Source of the DNA: Bacillus salipaludis
Lineage (GTDB): Bacteria; Bacillota; Bacilli; Bacillales_B; DSM-18226
DNA: 64,000 bases
NCBI RefSeq assembly: GCF_004358205.1
Contig: NZ_SMYO01000005.1
Location: 372,001-436,000, forward strand
Reading direction: 5' to 3'
The position numbers and the translations under genes are program-made. Positions 9,321 through 19,370 of this stretch are shown piece by piece. Under the pieces are notes generated by a model. That model worked only from the letters and a program-made list of their open reading frames with translations. It had not been told where the DNA came from and made no database searches. Positions within the stretch are counted from its first letter, which is position 1. Every line of letters begins with the position of its first letter.

Positions 9321-11441
9321 TTGAATCAAAAAAAGAAAAAGAAGAAGACACATGTTCCCTTTCGGTTAAATATGTTATTCTTTGTTGTGTTTTTACTTTT
9401 TTCTATACTTATCCTGCGTCTTGGTGTAGTCCAAATTGTCTATGGGGATGATTTTAAACGGGAAATTCAGCGGACGGAAGATATTACAGTCAATAATCCT
9501 GTCCCCCGCGGTAAAATGTTTGATCGAAATGGGAAGGTTATTGTTGATAACAAGCCATTAAATGCGATCACCTATACGAAATATCAAAATACAAACCAAG
9601 AAGAAATGATCCAAACAGCTGAAAAGCTGGCTAGATTAATTAAAGTGGATACGTCTAAAATTCGTGACCGTGATAAGAAGGATTTTTGGATGATCAAGAA
9701 TCCAGAAAAGGCGAAAGAAAAAATAACAAAAAAAGAATGGACATTATTTGAACAGAAAAAATTGGATGATAAGGATCTTTATCAATTACAACTTCAAAGA
9801 ATTACTGACAAAGACCTTAGTAGTTTTTCTCAGGAGGACCTAAAAACATTAGCGATTTATCGGCAATTTAACAGCGGCTATGCTTTAACTCCGCAAATCG
9901 TGAAAAATAAAAAGGTGTCAGACAAAGAGTTTGCGGTCGTAAGTGAGAATTTGGAGAATCTGCCTGGTGTAGATACGACAACCGATTGGGATCGCAAATA
10001 TCCATTTGGGAAAACGTTAAGAACGGTCTTAGGCAATGTCACTTCTTCTGAGGAAGGTATTCCAAAGGAACAGATTGAGGAGTATCTTGCCCGGGATTAC
10101 AGCCGAAACGACCGAGTGGGAAAGAGTTATATTGAAGCGGAATATGAAGATGTACTTCATGGTCAAAAGGCTAAAGTGAAAAACCAGACTGATAAATCTG
10201 GAAATGTTTTATCTACAGAGCTTCTTTCGCAAGGTAAACGCGGCAAAGACCTCGTTTTAACCATCGACATGGATTTGCAGCTAAAGGTTGAAAAAATTAT
10301 TGAAGAAGAACTATGGAAAGCAAAAGCTTATCCAAGAACCGGATTATTAGACCGTGCCTTTGTTGTTTTAATGGACCCTCATACTGGTGAAGTGTTAACC
10401 ATGGCTGGTAAGCAAATTGCCCGCAATGATAAAACCGGTAGATTGGAAATGAGGGACTTTGCCCTGGGAAATATAACAACCTCTTATAATGTTGGTTCTG
10501 CAGTTAAGGGTGCTACAGTTTTAACAGGATATAAAACAGGTGCAATTCATCCAGGGTCAATGCAATTGGATGAACCGTTAAGAATTGCCAGCACGCCAAT
10601 TAAAGCTTCATGGAAAACCTTTGGGTGGATTAATGATTTACAAGCACTTCAAGTTTCTTCCAACGTCTATATGTGGAAAACTGTTATTGCCATGGCTGGG
10701 GGACATTATGCTCCCGGGCAGCCGTTGCCATTGGACTTAACAAAAGTTAATACAATTCGGCAATCCTTTAATCAATTTGGCTTAGGATCTATGACGGGTA
10801 TCGATCTCCCTAATGAAAGCGCAGGGTTTAAGGGGATTGTAAGACAGCCAGGTAACCTTCTTGACCTTGCAATTGGTCAGTTTGATACGTATACCACTAT
10901 GCAGCTTGCTCAGTATATCTCTACTATTGCTAATGGTGGGTACCGCGTACAGCCGCATCTTGTAAAGGAAATACGTGAACCAATTATGGAAAAAAATCAA
11001 TTGGGGCCGATTGTTCAAGAAATTCAACCGAAAATATTAAATCGGATAGATGAAAAGGATTCGTGGATTAATCGTGTAAAAGAAGGATTTAGAATGGTCA
11101 TGCAGACAACAGGAGGTACAGCTTACAGTTATTTTAAAGGTGCTGATTACAGTCCTGCAGGGAAAACTGGAACGGCTCAAGCATTTTACGATGGACCTGA
11201 CCGTCAGAAATTTGGGAAAATCCCTCCTGAGGTGATGAACTTAAGTCTTGTGAGTTTTGCGCCATCTAATAACCCTGAGGTCGCTATGGCTGTTTTAGTT
11301 CCATGGGTTTATCAAGGAAATAGCGGACCAAGTGTAAACAACTATATTGGCCGCCGAGTATTAGATGCTTATTTTGATTTAAAGAAGGAACGGGCAAAGA
11401 AAAGTCAAAAAGCGCTATCGGCTGATAAAAATAATGGTTAA
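9321..11441 (+). CDS. pbpA: Class B penicillin-binding protein, transpeptidase
   Basis: PBP2A-type D,D-transpeptidase of 706 aa that crosslinks peptidoglycan in the lateral wall during elongation. A Lys-rich cytoplasmic tail is followed by one membrane anchor (residues 18-40), the N-terminal dimer domain, and a transpeptidase domain with SxxK (SAVK), SxN (SSN) and KTGT motifs in order. Length is close to B. subtilis PbpA (716 aa). Start is TTG at 9321 behind AAGGAAGTGAG. It stands alone with its own terminator. Confidence 0.95.
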   Translation: MNQKKKKKKTHVPFRLNMLFFVVFLLFSILILRLGVVQIVYGDDFKREIQRTEDITVNNPVPRGKMFDRNGKVIVDNKPLNAITYTKYQNTNQEEMIQTAEKLARLIKVDTSKIRDRDKKDFWMIKNPEKAKEKITKKEWTLFEQKKLDDKDLYQLQLQRITDKDLSSFSQEDLKTLAIYRQFNSGYALTPQIVKNKKVSDKEFAVVSENLENLPGVDTTTDWDRKYPFGKTLRTVLGNVTSSEEGIPKEQIEEYLARDYSRNDRVGKSYIEAEYEDVLHGQKAKVKNQTDKSGNVLSTELLSQGKRGKDLVLTIDMDLQLKVEKIIEEELWKAKAYPRTGLLDRAFVVLMDPHTGEVLTMAGKQIARNDKTGRLEMRDFALGNITTSYNVGSAVKGATVLTGYKTGAIHPGSMQLDEPLRIASTPIKASWKTFGWINDLQALQVSSNVYMWKTVIAMAGGHYAPGQPLPLDLTKVNTIRQSFNQFGLGSMTGIDLPNESAGFKGIVRQPGNLLDLAIGQFDTYTTMQLAQYISTIANGGYRVQPHLVKEIREPIMEKNQLGPIVQEIQPKILNRIDEKDSWINRVKEGFRMVMQTTGGTAYSYFKGADYSPAGKTGTAQAFYDGPDRQKFGKIPPEVMNLSLVSFAPSNNPEVAMAVLVPWVYQGNSGPSVNNYIGRRVLDAYFDLKKERAKKSQKALSADKNNG

Positions 11442-11443
11442 TA

Positions 11444-11481
11444 AAAACCTTGTCTCATTTAATTTGAGGCAAGGTTTTTTT
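11444..11481 (+). terminator. pbpA terminator
   Basis: The stem AAAAACCTTGTCTCA / TTGAGGCAAGGTTTTT with a TTTAAT loop, beginning 2 nt after the stop. Confidence 0.93.
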
Positions 11482-11521
11482 GCTTTTTACACATTGATAA
11501 AAGTAAAAAAATCGACATGGA

Positions 11522-11572
11522 TTTACAAAAGGTTTACATTCCCTTAAAACACAGTTAACAGTCAGGTATTAT
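11522..11572 (+). promoter_or_regulatory. PhoP box and promoter of pstS1
   Basis: Four hexamers TTTACA, TTTACA, TTAAAA, TTAACA begin at 11522, 11533, 11544 and 11555, an exact 11-bp period. This is the Bacillus PhoP-P layout (TTAACA-like direct repeats, 5-bp spacers). TATTAT at 11567 is a plausible -10. Confidence 0.88.
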
Positions 11573-11630
11573 CATGAAACATGTAAGCAAAACAAAAAAC
11601 CACCAAATTTCTTAGGGGGAATTACAGAAA

Positions 11631-12545
11631 ATGAAAAGCTTTAAAAAAATTAGTCTTGCAACAATTTTAGCAGCTTTAATGGTAGTGATGGCTGCCTGTG
11701 GAAGCACAACATCCAAGGAAACAAAAGAATCTGCAAAGAATGATCAGTCGAATACAAAAGAACTTTCCGGTTCATTAGTTATCTCCGGTTCAACTGCATT
11801 ACAGCCATTAGCGTCTGCGGCGGCTGAAGAATTTATGAACAAAAACTCAAAAGTAAGCATCCAAGTAAACGGCGGTGGATCCGGTACTGGTCTATCACAA
11901 GTTGCCCAAGGTGCGGTCCAAATTGGTAACTCTGACCTTTTCGCTGAAGAAAAAGGTGTCGATGCAAGCCAATTAGTTGACCATCAAGTTGCTGTAGTTG
12001 GTATTACTGCTGCAGTAAACTCTAAAGTTGGTATTAAAGATATTAAAAAAGCTGACCTTATCAAAGTTTTCACTGGTAAAATTACAAACTGGAAAGAGCT
12101 TGGCGGAGCAGACCAAAAAATTACGCTTGTAAACCGTCCTGATTCTTCAGGTACACGTGCAGTATTCAATAAGTTAGCATTAGATGGAGCTACTCCTGCT
12201 GAAGGCGTTACAGAAGATGCATCAAATACAGTTAAAAAGATTATTAACGAAACTCCAGGTGCAATTGGATACCTTGCATTCTCATATTTAACTGACAACA
12301 CAGTAACAGCTCTTTCAATCGATGGTGTAGAACCAACTACAGAAAATGTAACAACTGGTAAGTTCCCAGTTTGGGCTTATGAGCATGCTTATACAAAAGG
12401 TGAGCCAAACGAAGTAGCAAAAGCATTCCTTGACTACATGATGAGCGATGAAGTTCAAACTAATATTGTAACTAAACAAGGCTATATTCCTGTAACATCA
12501 ATGAAAGTAGAACGTGATGCAAAAGGGAATGTTACGAATAAGTAA
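11631..12545 (+). CDS. pstS: Phosphate ABC transporter substrate-binding lipoprotein, copy 1
   Basis: PstS, 304 aa, a lipoprotein that captures inorganic phosphate outside the membrane and hands it to PstCA. It has a signal peptide with lipobox MAAC (about residue 23), a Ser/Thr-rich linker, and phosphate-binding segments ISGSTALQPL, GGGSGTGL and NRPDSSGTRAVF. TAGGGGGAA precedes the ATG. It has its own PhoP box upstream and a terminator downstream, so it can be made alone in excess. The mature part is nearly identical to the copy at 13097-14005. Confidence 0.95.
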   Translation: MKSFKKISLATILAALMVVMAACGSTTSKETKESAKNDQSNTKELSGSLVISGSTALQPLASAAAEEFMNKNSKVSIQVNGGGSGTGLSQVAQGAVQIGNSDLFAEEKGVDASQLVDHQVAVVGITAAVNSKVGIKDIKKADLIKVFTGKITNWKELGGADQKITLVNRPDSSGTRAVFNKLALDGATPAEGVTEDASNTVKKIINETPGAIGYLAFSYLTDNTVTALSIDGVEPTTENVTTGKFPVWAYEHAYTKGEPNEVAKAFLDYMMSDEVQTNIVTKQGYIPVTSMKVERDAKGNVTNK

Positions 12546-12556
12546 TCAAAACAAAG

Positions 12557-12594
12557 AAAAATGGGGTACCCAGTAATTGGGTACGCCATTTTTC
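12557..12594 (+). terminator. Terminator after pstS1
   Basis: AAAAATGG-GGTACCCA / TGGGTAC-GCCATTTTT hairpin ending in T. It may also serve the converging small gene at 12605. Confidence 0.82.
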
Positions 12595-12604
12595 TTGTAA
12601 TCAA

Positions 12605-12820
12605 TTATTTTTTAATGGGAGGGTTGTTTACATCAACATGAAAGGGTAATGAGTTTATTCCTTTTTCTTTACCATAGAACAGCTCTTGAATTTTTTGATT
12701 AGCCTCTTCTGCCTCTGAGTTTACAGATGCTGAACTCCGAGCACCATAGTCTTTAAATCCTTCATTCATTTCTCGATTTGCTTCCTCTGCTTCATTTTCA
12801 AATAGACGATCTTTCCTCAC
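12605..12820 (-). CDS. Small charged protein, unknown
   Basis: A 71-aa protein, antisense to and between the two pstS copies. The start is GTG at 12820 with a very good AAAGGAGGAATTACA spacing, which argues it is real. It carries two related segments (NEAEEANREMNEGF and SEAEEANQKIQELF) about 30 residues apart, so it looks like a tandem of short amphipathic helices. It has no membrane segment or cysteine. The style resembles small acid-type or sporulation proteins of Bacillus, but I do not recognise the family. Confidence 0.6.
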   Translation of the reverse strand: MRKDRLFENEAEEANREMNEGFKDYGARSSASVNSEAEEANQKIQELFYGKEKGINSLPFHVDVNNPPIKK

Positions 12821-12971
12821 TGTAATTCCTCCTTTTTTCCATAGTTATATCTTCTCTGCTTCGGGATATATTATTAATTTTTTATACTCACTACCAACGT
12901 ATGGATTATTGTTATTTGTTAAAAACTATTTCTGTTCCATTTCATCCGAATTGTAAACTTATGTAAATGTT

Positions 12972-13046
12972 TTTACAAAAAATTAATATTACTTTACGTA
13001 GCGTTTACACAGAATTCAAATGCAGTTAACACTTCACCGTTACTAT
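12972..13046 (+). promoter_or_regulatory. PhoP box and promoter of pstS2
   Basis: Hexamers TTTACA, TTAATA, TTACGT and TTACAC begin at 12972, 12983, 12994 and 13005 (11-bp period), with a further TTAACA at 13026. TACTAT at 13041 is a possible -10. The arrangement is close to that before pstC. Confidence 0.82.
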
Positions 13047-13096
13047 GTAATATGTAAGGCAGACAAGTAATCAAAATCCTTAGGGGGAATGAATAA

Positions 13097-14005
13097 ATGA
13101 AAAGCATAAAAAAGTTTAGCCTTGTAACAATTTTAGCAGCTTTAATGGTAGTAATGGCTGCCTGTGGAGGCGGAACAAATAAAGATCAATCAAAGAATAA
13201 TGACGGAGCTAACACAAAAGAACTTTCTGGTTCTTTAGTAATTTCCGGTTCGACAGCATTGCAGCCTTTAGCGTCTGCAGCGGCTGAGGAATTTATGAAC
13301 AAAAATTCAAAAGTAAGCATCCAAGTAAATGGCGGTGGGTCTGGTACAGGTCTATCACAGGTTGCACAGGGTGCGGTTCAAATTGGTAACTCTGACCTTT
13401 TTGCTGAAGAAAAAGGAATGGATGCAAGTCAGTTAGTTGACCATAAAGTCGCTGTAGTTGGAATTACAGCTGCAGTAAACCCTAAAGTCGGAATCAAAGA
13501 TATTAAAAAAGCGGATCTTATCAAAGTTTTCACTGGTAAAATCACTAACTGGAAAGAACTTGGCGGTGCAGACCAAAAAATTACGCTTGTAAACCGTCCG
13601 GATTCTTCAGGTACTCGTGCAGTATTCAATAAATTGGCTTTAGATGGTGCAACTCCTGCTGAAGGAATTACAGAAGATGCTTCAAATACAGTTAAAAAGA
13701 TTATTAATGAAACTCCAGGCGCAATTGGATATCTTGCTTTCTCATATTTAACTGATGATACAGTAACAGCTCTTTCAATCGATGGAGTAGCACCAACTAC
13801 TGAAAATGTAACAACTGGTAAATTCCCAGTTTGGGCTTATGAGCATGCATATACAAAAGGTGAGCCAACTGGAGCAGCAAAAGCGTTCTTAGATTACATG
13901 ATGAGCGATGAAGTTCAAACGAATATCGTAACTAAACAAGGTTATATTCCTGTAACACAAATGAAAGTAGAACGTGATGCAAAAGGGAATGTTTCGAACA
14001 AGTAA
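13097..14005 (+). CDS. pstS: Phosphate ABC transporter substrate-binding lipoprotein, copy 2
   Basis: Second PstS, 302 aa, with the same lipobox (MAAC) and phosphate-binding segments as copy 1. From the Lys-Glu-Leu at the start of the mature domain to the C-terminus I count about 11 substitutions in roughly 263 residues, so the copies are about 96 % identical. The divergent part is the short linker after the lipid Cys. AGGGGGAA precedes the ATG. It has its own PhoP box and terminator, and precedes the permease genes. Confidence 0.95.
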   Translation: MKSIKKFSLVTILAALMVVMAACGGGTNKDQSKNNDGANTKELSGSLVISGSTALQPLASAAAEEFMNKNSKVSIQVNGGGSGTGLSQVAQGAVQIGNSDLFAEEKGMDASQLVDHKVAVVGITAAVNPKVGIKDIKKADLIKVFTGKITNWKELGGADQKITLVNRPDSSGTRAVFNKLALDGATPAEGITEDASNTVKKIINETPGAIGYLAFSYLTDDTVTALSIDGVAPTTENVTTGKFPVWAYEHAYTKGEPTGAAKAFLDYMMSDEVQTNIVTKQGYIPVTQMKVERDAKGNVSNK

Positions 14006-14020
14006 TTGAAATACTAAATG

Positions 14021-14067
14021 AAAAGGGTGTGTCATCAAAAGTAAACCTTTTGGTGCACACCTTTTTT
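14021..14067 (+). terminator. Terminator between pstS2 and pstC
   Basis: The stem AAAAGGGTGTG...CAAAAG / CTTTTGG...CACACCTTTT followed by T. It separates abundant PstS from the permease operon. Confidence 0.87.
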
Positions 14068-14119
14068 AGTTACATTTTCATATACCGATCATGAAATACA
14101 TTGAGGAAAATTAATCATC

Positions 14120-14194
14120 TTTACAAAAACTTAATATTACTTTACCTATCCTTTACATTGAATTCAAATTAGATTAACACTTTGACGTTAATAT
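14120..14194 (+). promoter_or_regulatory. PhoP box and promoter of pstCAB-phoU
   Basis: TTTACA, TTAATA, TTACCT and TTACAT at 14120, 14131, 14142 and 14153 (11-bp period) plus TTAACA at 14174; TAATAT at 14189 may be the -10. The order and spacing copy the pstS2 region almost base for base. Confidence 0.83.
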
Positions 14195-14270
14195 GTAACA
14201 AGTAAGGCAAACAGTAAATGTATCAGGGGGTACCCTGTTAAAACGTAAGATAGGGGTGTTTTACTTTTAT

Positions 14271-15191
14271 ATGGAAAAAGTGATTCCAGCAAAAGATAGA
14301 TTATTAAAATCACAAAAGAATTGGATGAACGGGGAAGTAAGAGGAAAGATCATTGTTTTTATATGTGCGATTATCATGATATCAGCAACGATTGCGATTA
14401 CAATTTTTCTAGGGCAAAAAGGATTGCAATCTTTTATCAAAGATGGTGTAAATCTTTTTGATTTCGTAACCGGTAAGATTTGGAATCCTACCGACCCAGC
14501 AAAGCCGCTGTACGGAGCACTTCCATTTATTTTGGGATCTTTCGCAGTAACGTTTCTTTCGGCACTTATTGCTGCACCATTAGGAATTGGCGGAGCCATT
14601 TTTATGACTGAAATTGCGCCATCTTGGGGAAGAAAAATACTACAACCCGTAATAGAACTTTTAGTAGGTATTCCTTCTGTTGTTTATGGATTCATTGGAC
14701 TTACAGTATTGGTACCATTTATAAGAGGACATGTTGGTGGACTCGGGTTTAGTTTGCTTTCAGGAATGATTGTGCTTTCGATTATGATCTTACCGACTGT
14801 AACAACAATTGCTACAGATGCTATGAGTTCTCTTCCGAATAATCTTCGAGAAGGATCATATGCGCTAGGTGCAACTCGTTGGCAAACCATTCGAAAAGTG
14901 TTAATTCCGGCAGCCTTGCCAAATTTATTGACAGCAGTTGTTCTAGGGATGTCTAGAGCATTTGGAGAAGCGTTAGCCGTACAAATGGTTATTGGAAATG
15001 TGAAAACCATGCCTCACAGTCTTTTAGATGCATCAGCCACATTAACAACGATTATTACTTTAAATATGGGCAACACGACGTTTGGAAGCCCTGAAAATAA
15101 TGTTTTATGGTCTTTGGGGTTAATTTTATTAATAATGTCATTCGCTTTTATTCTTTTGATTCGCTACCTTTCATCTAGGAGGAAGATTTAA
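14271..15191 (+). CDS. pstC: Phosphate ABC transporter permease PstC
   Basis: Inner-membrane subunit of the high-affinity phosphate importer, 306 aa, six or so helices with the EAA-like loop (ASYALGATRWQTI-type region YALGATRWQTIRKVLIPAALP) that docks on PstB. I chose ATG at 14271 behind AGGGGTG; a GTG at 14256 inside that site is the alternative and adds five residues. The stop overlaps the pstA start by 1 nt. Confidence 0.93.
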   Translation: MEKVIPAKDRLLKSQKNWMNGEVRGKIIVFICAIIMISATIAITIFLGQKGLQSFIKDGVNLFDFVTGKIWNPTDPAKPLYGALPFILGSFAVTFLSALIAAPLGIGGAIFMTEIAPSWGRKILQPVIELLVGIPSVVYGFIGLTVLVPFIRGHVGGLGFSLLSGMIVLSIMILPTVTTIATDAMSSLPNNLREGSYALGATRWQTIRKVLIPAALPNLLTAVVLGMSRAFGEALAVQMVIGNVKTMPHSLLDASATLTTIITLNMGNTTFGSPENNVLWSLGLILLIMSFAFILLIRYLSSRRKI

Positions 15192-16078
15192 TGAATTCGA
15201 GAGTAGCCGATCGGATCGCAACAGGTGTTTTTGTTCTGATTGCCGTCATTATCATTGCAGTTTTAGTGGGTTTATTTGGTTTTATTTTATTTCACGGTTT
15301 GCAGCATGTTTCTTTCAAGTTTCTAACCACCCCATCAAGTAATATGATGGCTGGCGGAGGAATTCGCGATCAATTATTTAATTCATTTTATGTCCTGTTT
15401 ATTACGATGTTGATTACTATTCCTCTAGGCGTTGGCGGCGGGATTTATATGGCTGAATACGCTAAACCGGGGAAAGTGACAAATTTTATTCGCTCTTGTA
15501 TCGAGGTTTTGGCTTCCATGCCTTCGATTGTAATTGGGATGTTCGGTCTATTAATGTTTGTTACCTTAACAGGTTGGGGCTACACCATTTTAGGGGGAGC
15601 ACTTGCACTTACTGTTTTTAACTTACCTGTAATGGTAAGGGTTAGTGAAGATGCGATTCGTACGGTTCCACGGGAGTTAAAGGAAGCGAGCCTTGCACTT
15701 GGAATCACTCATTGGCATACGATTAAGACGGTTTTATTGCCAAGTGCCTTTCCGGTTATTTTGACGGGTGCAATCCTTGCTTCAGGTCGTGTCTTTGGTG
15801 AGGCAGCAGCTTTATTGTTCACAGCTGGATTATCAACACCAAGATTAGATTATACGGATTGGAATCCTTTTTCTGATGTGTCACCATTGAATATCTTCCG
15901 TCCTGCTGAAACTTTGGCAGTTCATATTTGGTCGGTTAATACCCAAGGGTTAATTCCGGATGTTAAAGACGTTTCAAACGGTTCAGCAGCTGTTTTAGTA
16001 CTTTCTGTTTTAATTTTCAACCTGCTTGCCAGATGGATTGGCAGTCTAATTCATAAAAAGATTACTGCTACTAAATAA
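15191..16078 (+). CDS. pstA: Phosphate ABC transporter permease PstA
   Basis: Partner permease of PstC, 295 aa, with six hydrophobic segments and the EAA loop ASLALGITHWHTIKTVLLPSAFP. It starts with ATG sharing one base with the pstC stop, and AGGAGGAAG sits just upstream, so translation is coupled. pstB follows after 18 nt. Confidence 0.94.
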   Translation: MNSRVADRIATGVFVLIAVIIIAVLVGLFGFILFHGLQHVSFKFLTTPSSNMMAGGGIRDQLFNSFYVLFITMLITIPLGVGGGIYMAEYAKPGKVTNFIRSCIEVLASMPSIVIGMFGLLMFVTLTGWGYTILGGALALTVFNLPVMVRVSEDAIRTVPRELKEASLALGITHWHTIKTVLLPSAFPVILTGAILASGRVFGEAAALLFTAGLSTPRLDYTDWNPFSDVSPLNIFRPAETLAVHIWSVNTQGLIPDVKDVSNGSAAVLVLSVLIFNLLARWIGSLIHKKITATK

Positions 16079-16096
16079 AGAAAAAGGTGAGATTGG

Positions 16097-16927
16097 ATGG
16101 TTACAGCCATGAAAGAAAGAGAAACAGTAGAAACTGCAGCAAACCTAGAAGAGTATATTACTCCAATACCAAAAGAAAACATACTAAAGGTAGATAATCT
16201 TGAAATTTTTTACGGTGAAAAACGTGCAGTGAACGGTATTTCAATGGATATTGAAAAAAACTCCGTTACAGCACTAATAGGTCCTTCAGGGTGCGGAAAG
16301 TCTACATTTTTACGCAGTATTAATAGAATGAATGACCTTATCCCAGGAGCGCGGGCAGAAGGGGAAATTAATTATGAAGGTCTCAATATTTTATCGGATC
16401 AAATCAATGTAGTTGCATTGAGAAAAGAAATTGGAATGGTTTTTCAAAAGCCAAATCCATTTCCAAAATCAATCTACGAAAATATTACCCATGCACTAAA
16501 GTTTAGTGGAATAAGAAAGAAAAGTCAGCTCGACGAGATCGTAGAGGAGAGCCTACAAAAAGCAGCTCTATGGGATGAAGTGAAAGACAGACTTCACAAA
16601 TCAGCTCTTTCTCTTTCAGGTGGGCAGCAGCAGCGTCTTTGCATTGCACGGACGATTGCCATGAAACCAACGGTTATGCTTTTGGACGAACCTTCTTCTG
16701 CGCTTGACCCAATCTCGAATGCAAAGGTAGAGGACTTGATTGTTGAATTGAAAAAAGATTACTCCATAATCATTGTAACCCATAATATGCAGCAGGCATC
16801 ACGGATTTCCGATAAAACAGCCTTCTTTTTAAATGGTGACTTAATCGAGTACGATGCAACAGAAAAGATATTTACAAATCCTTCAGTACAAAAGACAGAG
16901 GAATATATTTCAGGAAGGTTTGGCTAA
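16097..16927 (+). CDS. pstB: Phosphate ABC transporter ATP-binding protein PstB, copy 1
   Basis: ATPase of the Pst system, 276 aa. Walker [10 protein letters not shown], signature LSGGQQQR, Walker B VMLLDEP and switch His VTHN are all present. The first 35 residues are an extension absent from the second copy. AAAGGTGA precedes the ATG; an in-frame ATG four codons later is possible. Having two pstB genes in a row is the B. subtilis pstBA-pstBB arrangement. Confidence 0.94.
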   Translation: MVTAMKERETVETAANLEEYITPIPKENILKVDNLEIFYGEKRAVNGISMDIEKNSVTALIGPSGCGKSTFLRSINRMNDLIPGARAEGEINYEGLNILSDQINVVALRKEIGMVFQKPNPFPKSIYENITHALKFSGIRKKSQLDEIVEESLQKAALWDEVKDRLHKSALSLSGGQQQRLCIARTIAMKPTVMLLDEPSSALDPISNAKVEDLIVELKKDYSIIIVTHNMQQASRISDKTAFFLNGDLIEYDATEKIFTNPSVQKTEEYISGRFG

Positions 16928-16937
16928 GGAGGATATT

Positions 16938-17711
16938 ATGACTTCAATAACAGTTCACAGACAAGCTTTTCAAATAAATGATTTAAACTTGTGGTACGGA
17001 GATCACCACGCACTCAAGAGTATAAACTTTCCAATTAACAAAAAAGAAGTAACGGCGATTATTGGTCCTTCAGGATGCGGGAAATCAACGTTTATTAAAA
17101 CCTTAAACTTAATGATTAACTATGTACCAAATGTAAAAATGACTGGGGAAATTAATTATAATGACCAAAATATCTTAAATGAAAAAACGGACCTTGTAGA
17201 CCTGAGAAAAAATGTTGGTATGGTTTTTCAAAAAGGTAATGTTTTTCCTCAATCGATTTTTGATAACGTAGCATATGGACCTAGAATCCATGGAGTTAAA
17301 CGAAAAGTCCATTTGGAGGAAATTGTCACAAAGGCATTAATAGATGTAGCGTTATGGGATGAAGTAAAGGACCGTCTACATGCACCGGCACTAGGTCTTT
17401 CCGGTGGACAGCAGCAAAGATTGTGCATTGCAAGGGCACTGGCAACTAAACCGGATGTTCTACTTATGGATGAGCCTACTTCCGCTCTTGATCCAATTTC
17501 CACCTTGAAAATTGAGGAATTAATCCTAGAATTGAAAGAAAAATATACCATTGTTATTGTAACACACAATATGCAGCAGGCATCCAGAGTATCAGATAAG
17601 ACTGCCTTCTTTTTAATGGGAGAGTTAATTGAGTTAGACGAGACAGCTAAAATATTCTCGCAGCCTTCAGACCAACGTACTGAGGATTATATTTCAGGAA
17701 GATTCGGATGA
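16938..17711 (+). CDS. pstB: Phosphate ABC transporter ATP-binding protein PstB, copy 2
   Basis: Second PstB, 257 aa, with Walker [25 protein letters not shown] and VTHN motifs. The start is ATG at 16938 behind TAAGGAGGATATT; the frame is open further upstream, but that part overlaps pstB copy 1 and has no site. It shares the core of copy 1 and ends with the same [12 protein letters not shown] tail. phoU follows after 13 nt. Confidence 0.94.
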   Translation: MTSITVHRQAFQINDLNLWYGDHHALKSINFPINKKEVTAIIGPSGCGKSTFIKTLNLMINYVPNVKMTGEINYNDQNILNEKTDLVDLRKNVGMVFQKGNVFPQSIFDNVAYGPRIHGVKRKVHLEEIVTKALIDVALWDEVKDRLHAPALGLSGGQQQRLCIARALATKPDVLLMDEPTSALDPISTLKIEELILELKEKYTIVIVTHNMQQASRVSDKTAFFLMGELIELDETAKIFSQPSDQRTEDYISGRFG

Positions 17712-17724
17712 TAGAGGTGATAAA

Positions 17725-18384
17725 ATGAGTACAAGATCGAATTTCGACAATCAATTAAATGAGTTAAAAAAATTAGTATTGGATATGGCAAAAAAGTCGG
17801 AAATTGCCATTAAGGATGCAATGGATGCCCTCATCCAACAAGATCTTGAAAAGGCTAAAGAGATTATAAATGCAGATAATATTATTGATGATTTAGAGCA
17901 AGACATTAATAATAAAGCAATCATTCTTATAGCGAAAGAATCACCAGTAGCAACAGACCTCAGAAGAATTATTGCAGCCTTAAAAATTTCTTCAGAGGTG
18001 GAGCGTATAGGTGATTTAGCCGTAAATATTGCAAAATCCTCACTTCATATTGGGCAGGAAAAGCACGTTAAAGAAATCATCGATATTCCGAACATGATGA
18101 ATCTGGCACTAGAAATGTTGTCTGAAGCCTTATCAGCCTTTTATACTGAGGATATAACACTTGCACAAAGCTGTGCAGAGAAAGATGATATAGTAGATGA
18201 AATGTACGGGAATTTGGTCCACGAATTAATGGGCTATATTCCCAAAAATCCGAATGCAACCAATCAGATTACTCAATTAGCATATGTCTGCCGCTACATT
18301 GAAAGAATTGCTGATCATTCCACCAATATTTCAGAAAATGTTATCTTTTTAGTAACAGGAAACCGTTATAATTTGAATGCTTAA
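17725..18384 (+). CDS. phoU: Phosphate uptake regulator PhoU
   Basis: PhoU, 219 aa, two repeated three-helix bundles, each with the metal-binding ExxxD-type motifs (RIGDLAVNIAK and RIADHSTNISE). In other bacteria it links the Pst transporter to the PhoR histidine kinase and prevents over-accumulation of phosphate. It is the last gene of the pstCAB operon; B. subtilis lacks it at this place. AGGTGATAAA precedes the ATG. Confidence 0.94.
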   Translation: MSTRSNFDNQLNELKKLVLDMAKKSEIAIKDAMDALIQQDLEKAKEIINADNIIDDLEQDINNKAIILIAKESPVATDLRRIIAALKISSEVERIGDLAVNIAKSSLHIGQEKHVKEIIDIPNMMNLALEMLSEALSAFYTEDITLAQSCAEKDDIVDEMYGNLVHELMGYIPKNPNATNQITQLAYVCRYIERIADHSTNISENVIFLVTGNRYNLNA

Positions 18385-18404
18385 AAATCAATGTAAACAC
18401 CCAA

Positions 18405-18437
18405 GGATGAGGCCATAAAACGCCTCATCTTTTTTAT
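18405..18437 (+). terminator. Terminator of the pst operon
   Basis: GATGAGGC / GCCTCATC stem with CATAAAAC loop and a T run. Confidence 0.9.
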
Positions 18438-18689
18438 TTTCACTTAAAAAAATGTCGTAACCATTCATTCGGATATGAGGAAAATGTCGATTTCTTATTG
18501 ATAGAAGGTGTTTGTTCTCAAAAATAAATTTTTTCCAAGTCATAATTAACTATGTCATAAGGAATAGCAAGATACGACAAAATGTGTTTATTGTGCCTTT
18601 TACGTTCAAGTGATACGATAAAATTATAAAAAATATGAATAATTTGGAATTTTAAGCATAAAATGATTGTTTACCATTAGGAGGGCATT

Positions 18690-19370
18690 ATGATTGATGA
18701 AATAATAAAACTACGAGAGGAAGGATTATCGTTTAGAAAAATCGCCTCAGAACTAGACACAACGGTAGGAAGAGTCCAATATCGCTGGAATAAATGGATC
18801 AATAGGAATGAAAGAAATACGAACGATGAACCGGATATACAAAACAATAAGGAAAACCAATCCTCTGCAAGCGGGTCTCCTTCGGCCTTTGTTCCCGTAA
18901 AGGGGGAGTTGACAGCAAGGCTTGTCACACCACAGAAAATGATCCTATTCTGGGAAGTTTCCGAATTACCTCGAAATGTTATTCAACTATTCTTTGATCA
19001 GCCATTTGATGATTTCATATCCGTTGTTCGGATTTACGATGTAACTGACATGACCTTTAATGGCAGAAATGCACATCATTTCTATGAGATAGCCGTACCT
19101 TACCAAAATGGTCATTGGTATGTAAAGGGGTTACTTTCTAATCGTCATTATATTGCTGAACTTGGTGTCAAACTCGGAGCGGGCTTTTTTCCAATTATTC
19201 GATCCAATACCATTCAAACTCCATCAATGGAGACGGTAAGTGGATATCAAATAAGTGATAACCTAAACCAGTTTCAAAAAATAGAGACACAAACTCCAAA
19301 ATGGATTGACCATGTAAGCACCTATACTTACTATGCACAAACAGAAAACATGGAGGAGAACAATGGATAA
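18690..19370 (+). CDS. DUF4912 protein with an N-terminal HTH-like segment
   Basis: A 226-aa protein. Residues 1-37 read as a helix-turn-helix-like unit (LREEGLSFRKIASELDTT then VQYRWNKW). A linker rich in Asn/Ser follows, then a DUF4912 domain from about 70 to 175 (LTARLVTPQKMILFWEVSE). DUF4912 domains resemble carbohydrate-related beta folds. The stop overlaps the glycosyltransferase start by 8 nt, so the pair is coupled and may act on the same polysaccharide. The exact role is unknown. GGAGGGCATT precedes the ATG. Confidence 0.75.
   Translation: MIDEIIKLREEGLSFRKIASELDTTVGRVQYRWNKWINRNERNTNDEPDIQNNKENQSSASGSPSAFVPVKGELTARLVTPQKMILFWEVSELPRNVIQLFFDQPFDDFISVVRIYDVTDMTFNGRNAHHFYEIAVPYQNGHWYVKGLLSNRHYIAELGVKLGAGFFPIIRSNTIQTPSMETVSGYQISDNLNQFQKIETQTPKWIDHVSTYTYYAQTENMEENNG

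Noticed and set aside
16854..16937. Longer N-terminus for the second PstB
   Set aside because: It overlaps the 3' end of the first pstB, has no site, and ATG 16938 follows a strong GGAGG.
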